Below are positions 1 to 5,506 of a stretch of DNA of 5,506 bases, piece after piece (position 1 is the first letter of the stretch; the number at the start of each line of letters is the position of its first letter). The stretch spans positions 1 through 5,506 of the forward strand of contig DFEO01000047.1 in the NCBI GenBank assembly GCA_002368715.1. The letters run 5' to 3'. A model generated the notes under the pieces. The model was not told the origin of the DNA. It did not search any database and saw nothing but the letters and a program-made list of their open reading frames with translations. The stretch comes from Ruminococcus sp. UBA3800. GTDB taxonomy: Bacteria > Bacillota > Clostridia > Oscillospirales > Ruminococcaceae. The position numbers were made by a program, and so were the translations under genes.

Positions 1-589
1 CGCCTCCCCACCAGCCGGGGGTGTTTGTCGGGTATCTTCCGTGAGCTGTCCAGGAGTAGCCCTCGTATTCCTCCAGCCTGTAAAAAATACCCACATCCTC
101 GGGAAAGCCCACCGCCTTGAAGCAGCCCATATTCTTTCCGCTGGAAAAAACATAAGCGCCTTTGAGCTGAGTGTTTATCCTGACCACTGTCCTCACAACG
201 AACTCATTCTCGTCCACCTGCTCGGATGCGAGCATTGATTTCAGCGGAGCAACGAAATAGCGGTATATTATGGGCTCGTCAGTGATCTGAGGTATCTTTC
301 TTGTCGGGATGAGCTCGCCCTTGACGATCTCGAACCTCTCCTTCAGGAGCGCTTCGCATTCCTTTCTGGTAGAGCGGTGATCGAAGAAAATGTGAAAGGC
401 AAAGAGCTCCTTATATTCGGGATAAATACCATAGGCTGCAAAGCCGCCGCCAAGTCCGTTTGAACGGTCGTGCATAGGTCTCATTGCCTCGGAGATAAGG
501 TCTCCCCTGATCCCCTTTCCGTCTTTCGAGATGACAGCCGCTATCGCACAGCCCGAAGGTATCCTTATCTCTCCTTCTTTTTTCATCAT
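1..589 (-). CDS. Class II glutamine amidotransferase, glutamate-synthase type (GlxB-like), N-terminal part
   Basis: The first 196 residues are visible; the frame is open to the left edge, so the gene is partial. Class II amidotransferases hydrolyse glutamine and pass ammonia to a partner; this stand-alone form usually works with separate glutamate-synthase-type FMN and FAD subunits in the cytoplasm. The N-terminus has PSGC, with Cys14 as the likely nucleophile, implying removal of a 13-residue propeptide. Further in are RYFVAP (110-115), SSGKNMGCFKAVGFP (149-163) and TAHGRYPTNTPGWWGG (181-196). The last contains the HxR(Y/F)xTN signature, whose Arg binds the glutamine carboxylate. The start ATG at 589 was chosen over the adjacent ATG at 586 because AAAGGA (597-602) lies 7 bases upstream. 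Partner subunit genes may follow to the left but cannot be seen. The family call is firm. Glutamate synthesis as the exact role is inferred, since GlxB-like proteins also act in other amidotransfer systems. Confidence 0.92.
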   Translation of the reverse strand, partial: MMKKEGEIRIPSGCAIAAVISKDGKGIRGDLISEAMRPMHDRSNGLGGGFAAYGIYPEYKELFAFHIFFDHRSTRKECEALLKERFEIVKGELIPTRKIPQITDEPIIYRYFVAPLKSMLASEQVDENEFVVRTVVRINTQLKGAYVFSSGKNMGCFKAVGFPEDVGIFYRLEEYEGYSWTAHGRYPTNTPGWWGG

Positions 590-596
590 CAACTCA

Positions 597-602
597 TCCT
601 TT
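597..602 (-). promoter_or_regulatory. Ribosome binding site of the amidotransferase gene
   Basis: AAAGGA on the minus strand stands 7 bases before the ATG at 589 and 10 bases before the second ATG at 586. This favours 589 as the start. Confidence 0.7.
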
Positions 603-627
603 CGTTTATGAACTTATCTTTGAACAT

Positions 628-666
628 AAAAAAGGCGCCACTCAGCCTGTTTGCTGAATGAACGCC
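628..666 (-). terminator. Intrinsic terminator in the amidotransferase leader (probable attenuator)
   Basis: On the minus strand, GGCG-UU-CAUUCAGC pairs with GCUGAGUG-GCGCC around the hexaloop AAACAG. This gives about 13 pairs with one bulged U, followed at once by U6 (628-633); the AAA before the stem can pair with the first U residues and lengthen it. The structure lies after the promoter at 684-712 and about 39 bases before the start codon, so it would stop transcripts of the downstream gene unless overridden. It could also end read-through from the phosphodiesterase gene, which has no other visible terminator. The controlling signal is unknown. No alternative antiterminator pairing is obvious in the roughly 10 transcribed bases before the hairpin. 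A protein or RNA factor, or a plain 5'-stabilising hairpin, remain possible. Confidence 0.72.
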
Positions 667-683
667 TTTGCTCATTTGCAAGT

Positions 684-712
684 ATTATAGCTCAAAACTT
701 CATTTTTGTCAA
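684..712 (-). promoter_or_regulatory. Consensus sigma-A promoter of the amidotransferase gene
   Basis: On the minus strand the -35 box is TTGACA (712-707) and the -10 box is TATAAT (689-684), with a spacer of exactly 17 bases. All twelve box positions match consensus. The predicted transcript start is near 676-678, giving a leader of about 88 bases that contains the hairpin at 634-666. A promoter this strong suggests that regulation happens after initiation. Confidence 0.9.
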
Positions 713-798
713 GAGCATCTGTAAACTTTGTGAATATTTTGCAAGTTTCAAACGGTCGTCTTTCATATTTTTGTCAGATATGTAATCAGACCCGACTC
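713..798. other. Intergenic stretch between phosphodiesterase stop and amidotransferase promoter
   Basis: This AT-rich gap has no open frame of note and no stem plus U-tract that would terminate the phosphodiesterase transcript. On the minus strand it holds TGACAAAAAT (776-767) and ACTTGCAAA (746-738). Both words recur at nearly the same spacing inside the promoter downstream (711-702 and 683-675). It may be a diverged duplication of the promoter or a paired binding site, or chance in AT-rich DNA. Confidence 0.4.
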
Positions 799-3700
799 CT
801 AACGCACCTGATCGCCGTTTAAGATAAACTGTGCGCTTCCATCTATCAGTTCTATATCCTCAGGAAGAGCAAAGCAATCCTTTTTGATGTTATTGTTTAC
901 CGTTGATTTGAGATCACAGTGTATGAGCCTTGTATGCTGGTCTGTGTTCATACCTCCGATAGCGAGTGCCTTTTCTCCCGAAACAGTGAGCTTTACAAGC
1001 GAGGAATCCACTTCAAAGTCCGTCCTGCCTTCAAGAGCGCCGATGCCCGTTGCAGAAGCGCCGTTCACTGCAAGGAACGCACTTGAGGAATCTATCCTTG
1101 TAAAGGACTTTTCACCGCTGACGGAGCCTATCCCGACAATAGCCGTGCCGTCTGCCGAAAGACGGATACCGCTCTTGGAGACAGTCACATCCGAGCTGCC
1201 ATCCAGCGAACCTATGCAGACAGCCCTGTCGGCATTGATCTCGGCAGTCAGGTTGCATGAGCTGACTGTGACCTTGGCATCTCCCGATATTGCTCCTATG
1301 CCCACGACATCCTGCCCGTTTGCATCAAGGATATACTGGCCGGCATTGAGCTCGATCCTGCCGCCCATACCCGAACCGATGCAGACACCGCTCGAACCGT
1401 GGCTCTTTATATCCACAGTCCCGTCCAGCATAAATATCAGATCGCCTGCGGCCTCGGTAGACTTGTTTCCTATACCGTAATAATCAGAGGAATAAAGGTC
1501 CATCCTTATCGTGCCGTCGCCTTCAAGAGTAAGGCTGGATGAGGTAGGCACCATTATGCCCGAATTTATGAGCTTGTTTTCTCCCACAACGACTATCGTC
1601 ACATCACAGTCCGACCCAAGCTCTATACACGGGTGCTCTCTGAGGTTTGAAAGATAAGCATTTTCAAGGGTTATCCTGCCCGTATACTCGGGCTCGATCT
1701 TTATATGGACATCCGACTTAATGCTCGGGGCGCCGTAAATGGTGATATCCTTATAGATCATAGTTCCCTGCCCCACGACTATCTCGCTGCAGCCATCCTT
1801 GACAAGAGCAGCAAGAGACACTCTGTTCGTTCTTCCCGCAACATAGGTGCGTGCGCTCCTTCCTTCAGTGGCCTGCCTGTGATACTCTTTTATCTCCTCC
1901 CTGATCTTCGGATCTATCTCACGGATGATCTCGGGCGAGGGTCTGCCCGTATAATAGCCCTGGATAAGGTCCGCCCCGAGCAGGATTACAGTTTTGAGCT
2001 CATCCGAGGTCTCTATTCCCTCGGCAAGCGCAAGGATCCCGTTGTCGTGGCAGAAGCCTATTATCTCCTTGACAAAATGCTGCTTCTGGGGCTTATCCGA
2101 AATGTCGCTGAGAAGCGCTCTGTCTATCTTAACGATATTCGGCATATACCTCAAAAGGTTATTTACATTTGAATACCCTGTCCCATAGTCGTCTACCGCT
2201 ATCTTGACATTATGCTTTCCAAGCATTTTTTTGAGCCTGCCCAGATCCTCATCGCCAAGCTCGGCCTCTTCCGTCAGCTCGACAACTATCATATCCGCCA
2301 TTTTGTTGAAGCTGGACTCAACGCTCTTCATATCGTCCTCGCCAAGCTTGACCCCGGGGATGCTGTTTATAAAGATCTTCGCACTGCCTATCTGCGCCCG
2401 GTTGTCCTCGACAAAGCTGAGCACATTAAGGAAGGTCGCCCTCTCAACGTCCACCAGACGGTTCTGCATATCAGCATACTTGATTATGGTAAGCGGTGCC
2501 ACCTTTCTGTCAGTGTCCGAGCGCATCAGCGCCTCATAGGAGAAAACGCTGCCGTCCACAGTATCGACTATGGGCTGGAAGTGGTAAACAAACAGGTTCT
2601 CATCGAGTATCTTGCTTACCAGCTTATACTCCTCTCTTTCTTCCTCGGAAAGGCTCTCATAAGCCGCTGTCATCGCAGCAAACTTGTTTGTGCGGAGCCT
2701 GTTCATCTGCTCCTGAGCGTTCTGTACGGCACAGTAGCGCCTCAGCCCCTCGAATCCGCAGGAGACTGTGGCTATCCATTTGCGGTATGTTTCATCATAG
2801 CTGCACGGCTTGTCAAATTCCACAGCCGCATAGCCAAAGCAGTTGTTTTCAAAGAAAACAGGCGTAAAGAACAAAGCCCTCGGAAGGAACTGCTCCTCAT
2901 TCATAAGCGGCAGCAGGCATGACCTGTCAAACACGTTCTCAAGACCTGCTATGCCATCCATCCTGTCACGGTTATACCTTACAGCGTGGATCATCCTATC
3001 GCTATATCCGTCGTTTGGGAGCCGCATCTCCGGCGTCTTGTCAAGATACTTCCACTGCTCGCAAAGGCAAAGGTGGAAGCTCTGTGCGTTCTTTATCTCA
3101 AACGCATAGGAATAGACCGACGCAAGAAAACCCGAAAGATCGGTCTGTGAGAAAAGGTCCTCGGACATTGTGTTGTTCACCGAGTCAAAGCCCTCCTCGG
3201 ATATCGGTGTTCCCCACTCCTCTCTCTTGAGAGTAAATGCCGGGATAGTGATATCCTTGCAGCCGCAGGTCTCGCCTATGACCAGCGCCGGCCGTGAATC
3301 AAAGGGCTTCGGTGTCCTTCCTGCCATCATATCGCACACATATTCCACCGAATAGCGGCCGAATTCCTGTGCAGGGATAAGGGACGAGGTGATAAGCTTC
3401 GGAGAGGTCTGCCCCTCAAAGGTGGAGTCATAGCTGACGACCGCCACATCCTCGGGTATCTTTACGCCTCTCTCCTCGAGCCCCTTGCAAAGACCGATAG
3501 CCATAGCGTCGTTGGCACACACGACAGCCTGCGGCAGGTCGCCGCCTGACACCAGCATATCAGCGCATCCCTCGCCGCTCTTATACCAGAAATCTCCGTA
3601 TATCACTCTATCCTCGGCAAGCTTCAGCCCATGATCCTCCATAGCCTTTCTCACGGCCTCCAGACGCTGGATAGAATGCTTGTGCCATTTCTTTCCCGAA

Positions 3701-4119
3701 AGAAACGCTATATCCGTATAGCCATGCACCTCTATCAAATGAGAAACAAGCTCCATAATGGATTCTGTGCTGTCAGTGAAAACAGAGGGGAAATACTTGC
3801 TGTCCTTCTCTACCACAAGCACAGGCTTGTCGAACGACTCGTGGAGCATCTCCTCCAGCTCGGCGCCGCCGTCGGCGGTCTGGATAGTGTCCTCCATGAT
3901 GACCGCAGCATCGAAAAGCCTCGGCTCGAACAGTCTGAAAATGTTTTTCTCGCCCTTCTCACGCTCTGCGGTATTTTGGTATTTATGGTACATCGAAAAC
4001 ACACATACGTCCATATCATTGACAAATGCGCTCTCGATAAAGCCTTCTATAAACCTGCTCTGATAGCTCTCATCTGCCTGACCGACAAACAGAGCTGTTC
4101 TTTTTCTTTTTTTGTTCAT
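799..4119 (-). CDS. c-di-GMP phosphodiesterase: LacI-type sensor, GAF-like segment, EAL domain, C-terminal beta-solenoid
   Basis: This is a 1106-residue protein with no signal peptide or membrane segment, so probably cytoplasmic. Residues 7-288 resemble a LacI-family ligand-binding domain (CANDAMAIGL at 201-210, VVSYDS at 227-232, HLIEVHGYTDIAFLSG at 127-142) but lack the DNA-binding helix-turn-helix. Residues about 325-455 look GAF-like (FFTPVFFENNCFGYAAVEFD at 417-436), followed by a coiled coil to about 500. The EAL domain (about 508-735) keeps the expected catalytic residues: EALMR (Glu529), FIN (Asn585), ELTE (Glu614), DDYGTGYS (Asp643, Asp644), KID (Lys664), AEGIET (Glu700) and QGY (Gln720). 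It should therefore hydrolyse c-di-GMP to pGpG. There is no GGDEF domain. Residues about 758-1106 form a probable beta-solenoid with seven xIG repeats. Sensing of a sugar-like ligand that tunes the enzyme is inferred; ligand and solenoid role are unknown. The start at 4119 is preferred because upstream GTG 4179 and ATG 4176 lie only a few bases from the predicted transcript start. Confidence 0.94.
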   Translation of the reverse strand: MNKKRKRTALFVGQADESYQSRFIEGFIESAFVNDMDVCVFSMYHKYQNTAEREKGEKNIFRLFEPRLFDAAVIMEDTIQTADGGAELEEMLHESFDKPVLVVEKDSKYFPSVFTDSTESIMELVSHLIEVHGYTDIAFLSGKKWHKHSIQRLEAVRKAMEDHGLKLAEDRVIYGDFWYKSGEGCADMLVSGGDLPQAVVCANDAMAIGLCKGLEERGVKIPEDVAVVSYDSTFEGQTSPKLITSSLIPAQEFGRYSVEYVCDMMAGRTPKPFDSRPALVIGETCGCKDITIPAFTLKREEWGTPISEEGFDSVNNTMSEDLFSQTDLSGFLASVYSYAFEIKNAQSFHLCLCEQWKYLDKTPEMRLPNDGYSDRMIHAVRYNRDRMDGIAGLENVFDRSCLLPLMNEEQFLPRALFFTPVFFENNCFGYAAVEFDKPCSYDETYRKWIATVSCGFEGLRRYCAVQNAQEQMNRLRTNKFAAMTAAYESLSEEEREEYKLVSKILDENLFVYHFQPIVDTVDGSVFSYEALMRSDTDRKVAPLTIIKYADMQNRLVDVERATFLNVLSFVEDNRAQIGSAKIFINSIPGVKLGEDDMKSVESSFNKMADMIVVELTEEAELGDEDLGRLKKMLGKHNVKIAVDDYGTGYSNVNNLLRYMPNIVKIDRALLSDISDKPQKQHFVKEIIGFCHDNGILALAEGIETSDELKTVILLGADLIQGYYTGRPSPEIIREIDPKIREEIKEYHRQATEGRSARTYVAGRTNRVSLAALVKDGCSEIVVGQGTMIYKDITIYGAPSIKSDVHIKIEPEYTGRITLENAYLSNLREHPCIELGSDCDVTIVVVGENKLINSGIMVPTSSSLTLEGDGTIRMDLYSSDYYGIGNKSTEAAGDLIFMLDGTVDIKSHGSSGVCIGSGMGGRIELNAGQYILDANGQDVVGIGAISGDAKVTVSSCNLTAEINADRAVCIGSLDGSSDVTVSKSGIRLSADGTAIVGIGSVSGEKSFTRIDSSSAFLAVNGASATGIGALEGRTDFEVDSSLVKLTVSGEKALAIGGMNTDQHTRLIHCDLKSTVNNNIKKDCFALPEDIELIDGSAQFILNGDQVR
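904..1476 (-). repeat. Seven ~28-residue xIG repeats encoding a beta-solenoid
   Basis: In the phosphodiesterase, the motif (G/C/A)-Ile-Gly recurs with Ile at residues 883, 914, 941, 969, 997, 1026 and 1054 (YYGIGN, GVCIGS, VVGIGA, AVCIGS, IVGIGS, ATGIGA, ALAIGG). The spacings are 31, 27, 28, 28, 29 and 28. Between them are short alternating hydrophobic strands such as DVTVSKSGIRLSADG. A lead-in with the same style (CIELGSDCDVTIVVVGENKL, then SLTLEGDGTIRM) precedes the first repeat. This matches the look of beta-helix modules in Firmicute surface proteins, where GIG motifs mark each coil. The repeats are diverged at DNA level, so this is not a recent tandem expansion. Confidence 0.8.
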
Positions 4120-4122
4120 AAC

Positions 4123-4128
4123 ATCACC
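4123..4128 (-). promoter_or_regulatory. Ribosome binding site of the phosphodiesterase gene
   Basis: GGTGAT on the minus strand, complementary to the anti-Shine-Dalgarno GATCACCTCC, ends 3 bases before the ATG at 4119. A second purine patch, AGGA (4132-4135), is 12 bases away and probably too far. The upstream in-frame GTG 4179 and ATG 4176 have no such site, which supports the shorter protein. Confidence 0.55.
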
Positions 4129-4135
4129 ATATCCT

Positions 4136-4174
4136 GTCCCGGCTGATAAAAAGACCTTCTCCGCCAGCCCGGAC
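4136..4174 (-). promoter_or_regulatory. Imperfect hairpin in the phosphodiesterase 5' leader
   Basis: On the minus strand GUCCGGGCUG (4174-4165) pairs with CAGCCGGGAC (4145-4136): nine pairs with a single G-G mismatch, around a 19-base loop. The stem ends directly before AGGA and just upstream of GGTGAT. It fills most of the roughly 60-base leader. No U-tract follows, so it is not a terminator. It may influence translation or RNA stability, but this is inference. Confidence 0.45.
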
Positions 4175-4187
4175 ATCACTCTGTTTT

Positions 4188-4216
4188 ATTATAGCACACC
4201 TCTTATGAAAATTCAA
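4188..4216 (-). promoter_or_regulatory. Promoter of the phosphodiesterase gene, extended -10
   Basis: On the minus strand the -35 box is TTGAAT (4216-4211, 4 of 6 matches) and the -10 box is TATAAT (4193-4188) preceded by TGC (extended -10), with a 17-base spacer. A-rich runs upstream (about 4220-4260) could act as an UP element. The transcript start is predicted near 4180-4182, giving a leader of about 60 bases to the ATG at 4119. The gene therefore appears to be transcribed separately from the exporter. Confidence 0.8.
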
Positions 4217-4276
4217 CAGTTTTTCGATTTGTTTGTTTCATTTTTTATGTTTATTCACAATTGCGCCTGTTCCGGC

Positions 4277-4318
4277 AAAAAAAGGCATATCCCACAGGCC
4301 GAGCCCACGGGATATGCC
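4277..4318 (-). terminator. Strong intrinsic terminator of the ABC exporter gene
   Basis: On the minus strand GGCATATCCC (4318-4309) and GGGATATGCC (4293-4284) form a perfect 10-pair stem, extendable inward by wobble and GC pairs to a 3-base loop. Seven U residues follow (4283-4277). It begins 9 bases after the exporter stop codon, so the exporter is the last gene of its transcript. Confidence 0.93.
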
Positions 4319-4327
4319 CCGAATATG

Positions 4328-5506
4328 CTATTGTTCATCTATGCGCTGTCTTTTCACCAGCTCGGCAAACCTGCCGTTTTTCTCTATCAGCTCGTCATAA
4401 GTGCCGTCCTCGGCTATCGTGCCGTTGTCCAGCACAAGTATCCTGTCGCAGTGACGTATCGTCGAGAGTCTGTGGGCTATGACTATCCTTGTACAGCCCA
4501 TTTTGTCCAGAGCGTCCGAGACCTGCTTCTGGGTCTTGTTGTCAAGGGCGCTCGTCGCCTCATCAAAGATAAGTATCGAAGGCTTTGGTGCCACCGCCCT
4601 TGCTATCATAAGTCGCTGGCGCTGTCCGCCCGAAACACCGCCCTGACCCTCGGAAATGACTGTGTGCATACCCATAGGCATATCTCTTATATCATCGGCT
4701 ATGCCTGCTATCTCGGCCGCCTCCCATGCCTGATCGAGAGTCAGCTCGGGAGCCGTGATAACGATATTCGAGTAGATATCCCCCTGGAAAAGTCCGCCGC
4801 TTTGCATAACAGAGCCTATCTTGCGTCGCAGCGACCCAAGGTCGAGCCTGTTTATGTTCTTGCCGTCATAGTAGACCGCACCTCTCTCGGGCTTTTCAAA
4901 CCCCAGCAACAGCCTCATAAGGGTGCTCTTTCCGCAGCCTGTGCGCCCGACTATCGCCACATATTCGCCCGGCTTTATCTTCAGCGAAAGGTCCTTGACT
5001 ATGTAGGGCATATTTTCGGAATACCTGAAGGTCAGGTTTGAAAGCTCGATCGCACCCGAGAGCTTGGTAACTATCTCTCTGCCGCCCGAGACCTCCGGCT
5101 CAGCCTTCAAAAACGGCTCGGCCATCTCCAGTATAGGACGGATGCCTGCAATAGAGAGCGCCATTCCGGAAAGGGCGGAGAAAGCCCCCATAACAGCGCC
5201 GAAGGCTGCGGTGAAGCCGAAATAATCCGACTGGGTAACGTTGCTCTCAACAGCGATAAAGTAGATAATGATGTTCGACACCAGAGTTATCGAGGTGGCT
5301 ATGACACCGTTTATCTTTATAAAGGTCGGCGGATTATAGTTCAGCTCCGCTTCTCTGGAATAGGTGTTCAGCCACCTTGCGAACACTCTTTTCTCGGCGC
5401 CCGCCAGCTTTATCTTCTGAACGCCCGATATCATAGCGTAAGTCATACCCGATTCCTTGGCGCCAAGCTCCAGCAGCTTTTTGGTGATCTTCATCTGCAC
5501 CAGCGA
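4328..5506 (-). CDS. NHLM/NHLP-type bacteriocin export ABC transporter, permease/ATPase, C-terminal part
   Basis: The frame is open through the right edge, so the N-terminus is missing; 392 codons are visible. Residues here are counted from the GTG at 5500, an internal codon rather than the start. The visible part has the end of the membrane domain, with hydrophobic segments at about 60-84 and 94-120, then a complete nucleotide-binding domain: Walker A GRTGCGKST (185-193), Q-loop Gln233, signature VSGGQRQR (289-296), Walker B ILIFDE (309-314), D-loop SALD (317-320) and H-loop His343 in IAHRLST. The stretches KLAGAEKRVFARW, RLLLGFEKPERGAVYYDG, DMPMGMHT and ATSALDNKTQ resemble the second NHLM-system exporter (TIGR03797-like) more than generic lipid or drug exporters. 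Such proteins are thought to secrete ribosomally made modified peptides across the cytoplasmic membrane. Precursor and modification genes would be expected to the right, outside the window. ABC exporter is certain; the NHLM subtype is judged from remembered motifs. Confidence 0.92.
   Translation of the reverse strand, partial: SLVQMKITKKLLELGAKESGMTYAMISGVQKIKLAGAEKRVFARWLNTYSREAELNYNPPTFIKINGVIATSITLVSNIIIYFIAVESNVTQSDYFGFTAAFGAVMGAFSALSGMALSIAGIRPILEMAEPFLKAEPEVSGGREIVTKLSGAIELSNLTFRYSENMPYIVKDLSLKIKPGEYVAIVGRTGCGKSTLMRLLLGFEKPERGAVYYDGKNINRLDLGSLRRKIGSVMQSGGLFQGDIYSNIVITAPELTLDQAWEAAEIAGIADDIRDMPMGMHTVISEGQGGVSGGQRQRLMIARAVAPKPSILIFDEATSALDNKTQKQVSDALDKMGCTRIVIAHRLSTIRHCDRILVLDNGTIAEDGTYDELIEKNGRFAELVKRQRIDEQ

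Noticed and set aside
589..627. Twelve-codon upstream open frame (MFKDKFINERMS) whose stop overlaps the amidotransferase ATG
   Set aside because: The one-base stop/start overlap (TGATG) is suggestive of coupling, but the frame follows the U-tract directly with no ribosome site and has no recognisable regulatory codons such as a run of one amino acid.
628..670. Leader hairpin as a bidirectional terminator
   Set aside because: On the plus strand the stem is followed by only three T residues, and there is no plus-strand gene to terminate.
634..683. ANTAR-type two-hairpin leader (hexaloops AAAUGA and AAACAG)
   Set aside because: Both candidate loops start with A but lack the G expected at position 4. 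The 5' arm of the first hairpin lies mostly upstream of the predicted transcript start.
463..759. Nine-base word AACGGTCGT occurring at 463-471 and 751-759
   Set aside because: One copy is inside the amidotransferase coding sequence and the other in the spacer, with no symmetry or shared context. This is consistent with chance.
4120..4179. Twenty-residue N-terminal extension of the phosphodiesterase, starting at GTG 4179 or ATG 4176
   Set aside because: The -10 box at 4188-4193 puts the transcript start at about 4180-4182, leaving no room for a ribosome site. The extension also lies over the leader hairpin and matches no part of the LacI-like fold. Leaderless translation is possible but less likely.
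4112..5041. Long plus-strand open frame opposite the exporter
   Set aside because: It lies antisense to a clearly conserved ATPase domain, has no promoter or ribosome site, and its translation shows no domain. It is an artefact of codon bias, as are the shorter plus-strand frames opposite the phosphodiesterase.

Overview
The window carries three genes, all on the minus strand, separated by two AT-rich intergenic stretches of about 210 bases each. From right to left, in the direction of transcription, these are: the C-terminal part of an ABC exporter of the NHLM/NHLP bacteriocin type (entering from the right edge, stop at 4328); a complete 1106-residue c-di-GMP phosphodiesterase of unusual build (4119 to 799); and the first 196 residues of a class II glutamine amidotransferase related to glutamate synthase (start 589, running off the left edge). 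No tRNA, rRNA, CRISPR array, insertion sequence or phage gene is visible.

The organism is probably a Clostridia-type Firmicute, most likely an anaerobic gut or rumen bacterium in or near Ruminococcus/Oscillospiraceae. This is inferred from consensus sigma-A promoters, AT-rich spacers beside much more GC-rich coding DNA, purine-rich ribosome sites, a LacI-like sensor fused to a c-di-GMP enzyme, adhesin-like beta-solenoid repeats and the NHLM exporter. It is not proven from the window.

Layout: the exporter ends at 4328 and is closed 9 bases later by a strong intrinsic terminator (4277-4318). A separate promoter (TTGAAT, 17-base spacer, extended -10 TGCTATAAT; 4188-4216) starts the phosphodiesterase. 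Its position rules against the upstream GTG/ATG codons and supports ATG at 4119, preceded by a leader with an imperfect hairpin next to the ribosome site. No clear terminator follows the phosphodiesterase stop. The amidotransferase then has a fully consensus promoter (TTGACA, 17 bases, TATAAT; 684-712). About 10 bases after the predicted transcript start lies a strong hairpin plus U6 (628-666), between promoter and gene, which suggests control by premature termination.

The three genes look like separate transcription units and share no evident pathway: peptide export, second-messenger turnover and nitrogen assimilation. The most unusual item is the phosphodiesterase. It has a LacI-type ligand-binding domain without a DNA-binding helix-turn-helix, a probable GAF-like segment, a coiled coil, an EAL domain with its key residues intact, and a C-terminal region of about 340 residues that looks like a beta-solenoid. 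Seven xIG motifs recur there about every 28 residues, a pattern otherwise familiar from cell-surface proteins, yet the protein has no signal peptide or membrane segment.
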